From an uncultured Chthoniobacterales bacterium (GTDB lineage: Bacteria; Verrucomicrobiota; Verrucomicrobiia; Chthoniobacterales; UBA10450): a stretch of DNA of 9,281 nt. Positions 6,166-9,281 of this stretch are shown in pieces. A program made the translations under genes and the position numbers. Where the stretch lies: assembly GCA_955652255.1 (NCBI GenBank), contig CATPAW010000115.1, positions 1 to 9,281 of the forward strand, read 5' to 3'. A model generated the notes under the pieces. The model was not told the origin of the DNA. It made no database searches and was given only the letters and a program-made list of their open reading frames with translations. Position 1 is the first letter of the stretch; each line of letters begins with the position of its first letter.

Positions 6166-9100
6166 CACTCGATGCCTCCATTTTCGGCGACGGCTAACGC
6201 AGGGTGCGTCGCCGCCCATTTTTCTTTGAAGAAATCGAGATCGGCCGCGAGGGTCGCGAGCGGATATTTCGGAGCAAATCCGTATGGGGGGCGAATCGGT
6301 CCGAGCATTCCAAATACGCCGGTTTCCTGCATGCGATGCAACTCGCGCCAGAAACTCTTGTGTGCGACGACATCTTCGATCCGGAACTGCGGTTCCAGGT
6401 CGCCGGCCGGCGTCAGCAAGGTCAATTGGATATTCGAACCGCCGAGCTGCCGGGCGGCAAGAGCGTACAAGCCGAGCTGAACGGCTTCTCCGCGCGCCAA
6501 TTTTTTTTGAAATTTTTCTTCACGGGTTTCGCCTGTTCTAAATTCGCGAAGATCAAAGCCACGTTGTCTGCCCGTTTTGTAATCGATCACCCAGAGCTCA
6601 GCGAAACCGAGGGGCGAAGCTTTTGCTTGATCGCGTGCGAGAATCAAGTCGATGCGGCCCCGAACACGCAGCTCTTTGTTGTCGCCTAACGAGATGATCT
6701 CTGGCGAAGCGAGCTGCCATTCGGTCGCGAGGTGCGACCAATCTTCCAGTCCAGACAAATGCGCGGCGAGACAATCGGCCACATACAAAGCATTGCTCCA
6801 GCCGGAGCTCCACCAATCCGGCAGGGCACGGCCGATCGCTTCGCATAAGCGCCGCATTTCGCTGCGAAATTGTTGTGCTGCCTGGATGATCCGTGCCCGC
6901 ATGACATTCGCTGGCGGCAATTCGGCAAATTGATTGCGGTCCGATGCGGCTGCACTTTGCGCGAGCCAGCGGTGGATCCACTGGCCAGTCGATCGGCTCC
7001 AGGCGTCGCCACCCCACTCGTCCGCTTCAACTCCAAGAAAAGTCTTCATCCAGATGAGCGCTGGAGTTTTGAGCGCCTTTTCCCAGTCCGTGACCCGCAA
7101 AGAAACGGCGCATTCCGGCGGTTTTCGCAGTGCAAACTCGTATTGGCCGCTTACCCCGGACTGACGTCGCGCATCGTAGGCAACGCGAGTTTGCGCAGTG
7201 TCGATGGGATCGCCTTTGTCTTTTTCGGGAAACATCTTTGATTCGCTGAGCCACGCGCGCGTCTTCGCCTCAAGCGCGCGCATCACCTCTTGCGAAACCG
7301 CTTTACCGCGTGTCGCAAAATAAAGTCGCGAGAAAAAATCGCTCGGATTCCATGTTCTTTCCGGCGCGGAGTCCTGAAACAGATTTGCCGTCACCCCGAT
7401 TTTCTCGGCTGCCGACTCGATAAGGTTGAAAAACTGGCGGCGGGCGATCTCTCGTTGCTCAGCCGCGCCGAGGTAAAGCGTTTTTCCTTCCTCGACGCTC
7501 AACTGTCCTTCGCCGTGCCGCCCTTGCCGAATCGCGCGCCGATTCAATTGCCGGACCCGGCGGTTTAGATCGACAATCTCTTCGTCCCGAATAAAACCGG
7601 ATTCATCATCAAGCGGCGGCCATTCACCTTCGTTTAAGCCGGCGAAAATAAGGTGCGACCAATCCTGTCCTTCCGCCGCAGCATACGGCTGCAATTGGAC
7701 CCGGCTGTAAGGATGATTGCCGGATTCGGCGCGGCCAATCGCCGGGGGTGAAATTATTTCCGTCAGCCAGCGAAGATAAGCTCGTCGTGAAACCGGCGCG
7801 GAGACGGCGCCGCTCCAATTTCTGCTCAGACGATCCACCTCTGACCATTTTTCCGTCCATCTAAATTGTTCAAAAATTTTGCGCGACTGCGAGAGAAAGA
7901 TCGACATCGTTCCGCGCTCCGGCAAAAACTGCAACCCGCTCAATCCATCGGCGACGGATGCCGAGATTTTGTCGTCTGCTCGCCCCGCGCAATACTCACG
8001 CAGCACGTGAATGTCGTCGATCAGAACGTCGTCGTAGGCGCGGCGCAGAGTTCTTTCGACATCGTGGATCGACAAGGCGGGGAAAAGGCCGCCGCCATTT
8101 TCGAATGCGCGCAGAAAACGAAGCAAAATGTTGAGTCGCCGATTTTCCTGCAATTCCAGCCACCCGCGCCAGTCCGGGCCATCGAGCGGGTGGGGCGCCG
8201 CGTGACCGATGCCGTCGCCATGCGGAATTTTCATTTCTTCGAGCAGTGCAGCCACCAGGCGATGCAGACCGCCGGGACCGGAAAACAAAATTCCAATTCG
8301 TTTGCAGCGTTTTTCGGACAGGAACTGCCCGGTTAACGCGACAATAGCCTGCGCCTGTTCGGTTGTGTTGCGCCCAACAAAAAAACGCACATTCGCGGTT
8401 GGGTGCGCCGCGCGTTCTTTTAATTCTGACGGCGTTTGCGGCACACGCGCCAGTTCCGCCAATGAAGATGTCGATCGTTCCGTGTGGGCGGCGATCGGCT
8501 GCGCGGCGCTGAATGTTTCCTCCCAGGTTCCAACCCATGTTTCATCGAGATCGCGCGCTTCATCCCGCGGGTCGCTCAGAACGACGGTTGCCTTTATGGC
8601 GGAGGCCGCTGCTGCACGCAGGAGTGGCCAGAGCGGCCAGTGCGTCGAATTGAATCCGGTAATCAGCAGATTGCTGAAGCGTGGCGGATTTTTGTCCGCT
8701 GCTTTGACGGCTGCGCGATCGGCTCGATGGACCATTTGAAATTCGCATTTTTTGGCGAGCTCGTGAAAATTGGCGGCGATCTCACGCAGCGCCGCTGGCC
8801 CCGCATCCTCAAAACTCCAGCCCGCGCCGCTCAATTGATCGATCGCGCGAAGCAGATGATCGGGCGCGCGCGCGACTGACTTTGCGGTTGTGGAAAGATC
8901 GATAGCGTTTTGTTTGTTGTCCGCTGGGCTGGCGTTCTCTGAGCATTCTTCTGCCGCGATGGAAAGCAGCAGACGAAGATGTTCTCTTAACGGGATCGTG
9001 GCCGGCACTCCACGCAGAAGCAGTTCCCGCAATTGTGCGGGCGACAAAAATTTCACCGCCAGCAGCGAAATGCGGCGCTCGAGCAGCAACGCGCGCAAAA

Positions 9101-9281
9101 AGGAGGCCTGATTGTAAAATGGGGTGACAACGGCAACTGGCTCTTTGTTTGCGACCGCTGTGGCGGAGACAGATTCAAACCACGGCAGGAGAACATTTTC
9201 CCATGCCGCACGAAAGGAAGCGCCGATGTGCAACGAAACCCGACGTGGATTTTCGACCGATCTCCCGCTTCCTCTAGGCAC
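6162..9281 (-). CDS. addB: AddB-like PD-(D/E)XK nuclease subunit (start at or beyond window edge)
   Basis: About 1039 residues are visible, starting with a GTG that is exactly the last three bases of the window (9281-9279), so the true start may lie outside. The C-terminal part is a complete PD-(D/E)XK nuclease: G-R-I-D with D878, D-Y-K with D900 and K902, and Q-L-G-L-Y with Q935 and Y939. Upstream it has the pattern of a degenerate helicase fold, as in AddB. There is a V-R-F-F-V-G-R-N-T-T-E-Q-A segment near residue 300 and an L-I-F-A-G-L-N-E-G-E-W-P segment near 540-550, but no Walker A lysine that I can find. By family knowledge AddB is the non-motor partner that cuts the second strand and recognises the regulatory DNA site. 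No cysteine follows the nuclease motifs, so the usual four-cysteine iron-sulfur cluster is absent. Its stop overlaps the addA-like start in a GTGA junction. The AddB assignment rests on domain layout plus the AddA neighbour. A looser name is PD-(D/E)XK nuclease family protein. Confidence 0.82.
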   Translation of the reverse strand: MPRGSGRSVENPRRVSLHIGASFRAAWENVLLPWFESVSATAVANKEPVAVVTPFYNQASFLRALLLERRISLLAVKFLSPAQLRELLLRGVPATIPLREHLRLLLSIAAEECSENASPADNKQNAIDLSTTAKSVARAPDHLLRAIDQLSGAGWSFEDAGPAALREIAANFHELAKKCEFQMVHRADRAAVKAADKNPPRFSNLLITGFNSTHWPLWPLLRAAAASAIKATVVLSDPRDEARDLDETWVGTWEETFSAAQPIAAHTERSTSSLAELARVPQTPSELKERAAHPTANVRFFVGRNTTEQAQAIVALTGQFLSEKRCKRIGILFSGPGGLHRLVAALLEEMKIPHGDGIGHAAPHPLDGPDWRGWLELQENRRLNILLRFLRAFENGGGLFPALSIHDVERTLRRAYDDVLIDDIHVLREYCAGRADDKISASVADGLSGLQFLPERGTMSIFLSQSRKIFEQFRWTEKWSEVDRLSRNWSGAVSAPVSRRAYLRWLTEIISPPAIGRAESGNHPYSRVQLQPYAAAEGQDWSHLIFAGLNEGEWPPLDDESGFIRDEEIVDLNRRVRQLNRRAIRQGRHGEGQLSVEEGKTLYLGAAEQREIARRQFFNLIESAAEKIGVTANLFQDSAPERTWNPSDFFSRLYFATRGKAVSQEVMRALEAKTRAWLSESKMFPEKDKGDPIDTAQTRVAYDARRQSGVSGQYEFALRKPPECAVSLRVTDWEKALKTPALIWMKTFLGVEADEWGGDAWSRSTGQWIHRWLAQSAAASDRNQFAELPPANVMRARIIQAAQQFRSEMRRLCEAIGRALPDWWSSGWSNALYVADCLAAHLSGLEDWSHLATEWQLASPEIISLGDNKELRVRGRIDLILARDQAKASPLGFAELWVIDYKTGRQRGFDLREFRTGETREEKFQKKLARGEAVQLGLYALAARQLGGSNIQLTLLTPAGDLEPQFRIEDVVAHKSFWRELHRMQETGVFGMLGPIRPPYGFAPKYPLATLAADLDFFKEKWAATHPALAVAENGGIEW
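6175..6179 (-). promoter_or_regulatory. Shine-Dalgarno site deciding the addA-like start
   Basis: GGAGG is read on the minus strand inside the last codons of the AddB-like gene. It lies six bases before GTG 6168 and nine bases before GTG 6165. It supports a start at one of these two codons and argues against the ATG at 6219. Confidence 0.7.

Noticed and set aside
6166..6219. Longer start (ATG at 6219) for the addA-like gene
   Set aside because: The added residues are Arg-rich and unlike the start of helicase proteins, the overlap with the upstream gene would be 58 bases, and a good GGAGG site points to the GTG codons.
8258..8296. S-G-P-G-G-L-H-R segment of the AddB-like protein resembling a Walker A loop
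   Set aside because: It lacks the lysine and Ser/Thr needed to bind ATP, and it lies in the position of a domain opening strand in the degenerate helicase fold, not at the N-terminus.
7996..8739. Several open frames of 150-180 codons on both strands inside the addB-like gene
   Set aside because: They have low-complexity Arg/Ala/Ser-rich composition and no motifs, and they overlap the AddB-like reading frame that carries consistent domain patterns.

Overview
The window is about 98% protein-coding. It holds five genes on both strands and has a moderately high GC content. I see no mobile element, no CRISPR array and no tRNA or rRNA. The proteins point to a Gram-negative bacterium: there are two TolC-type outer-membrane channel proteins, an AddA/AddB-like recombination nuclease pair, and an inositol-1-phosphate synthase of the short bacterial type. 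Soil Verrucomicrobia (the Chthoniobacter/Udaeobacter side) is my best guess at the lineage. It rests on the look of the proteins, not on a search, and should be treated as a hypothesis.

Layout from left to right. Positions 1-252 (minus strand) are the first 84 codons of a second TolC-like protein, cut by the left edge. It overlaps in an ATGA junction the stop of a complete TolC-family gene at 249-1643 (minus). A 216-base divergent spacer (1644-1859) follows, carrying a perfect 10-bp inverted repeat and a weaker second hairpin. Next comes the complete inositol-1-phosphate synthase gene at 1860-2963 (plus). Its last 26 bases overlap, tail to tail, the end of an AddA-like helicase-nuclease gene at 2938-6165 (minus). 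That gene is coupled by a GTGA overlap to an AddB-like nuclease gene at 6162-9281 (minus), whose start lies at or just beyond the right edge.

Functional picture. The addB-addA pair is a two-gene unit transcribed leftwards. It encodes a double-strand-break end-processing enzyme: AddA has one complete superfamily 1A motor plus a nuclease domain, and AddB has a degenerate motor plus a second intact nuclease domain. The AddB-like protein has no cysteine after its nuclease motifs, so it cannot build the iron-sulfur cluster found in well-studied AddB proteins. The ino1 gene stands alone and would convert glucose-6-phosphate to inositol-1-phosphate. The tandem TolC-like genes would supply outer-membrane exit channels for an efflux or secretion pump whose inner-membrane parts, if linked, lie left of the window.

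Nothing here looks to me like a wholly new system. The most useful leads are the tandem, translationally coupled TolC genes, the cluster-less AddB-like protein, the hairpin-bearing leader of ino1, and the tail-to-tail overlap between ino1 and addA.
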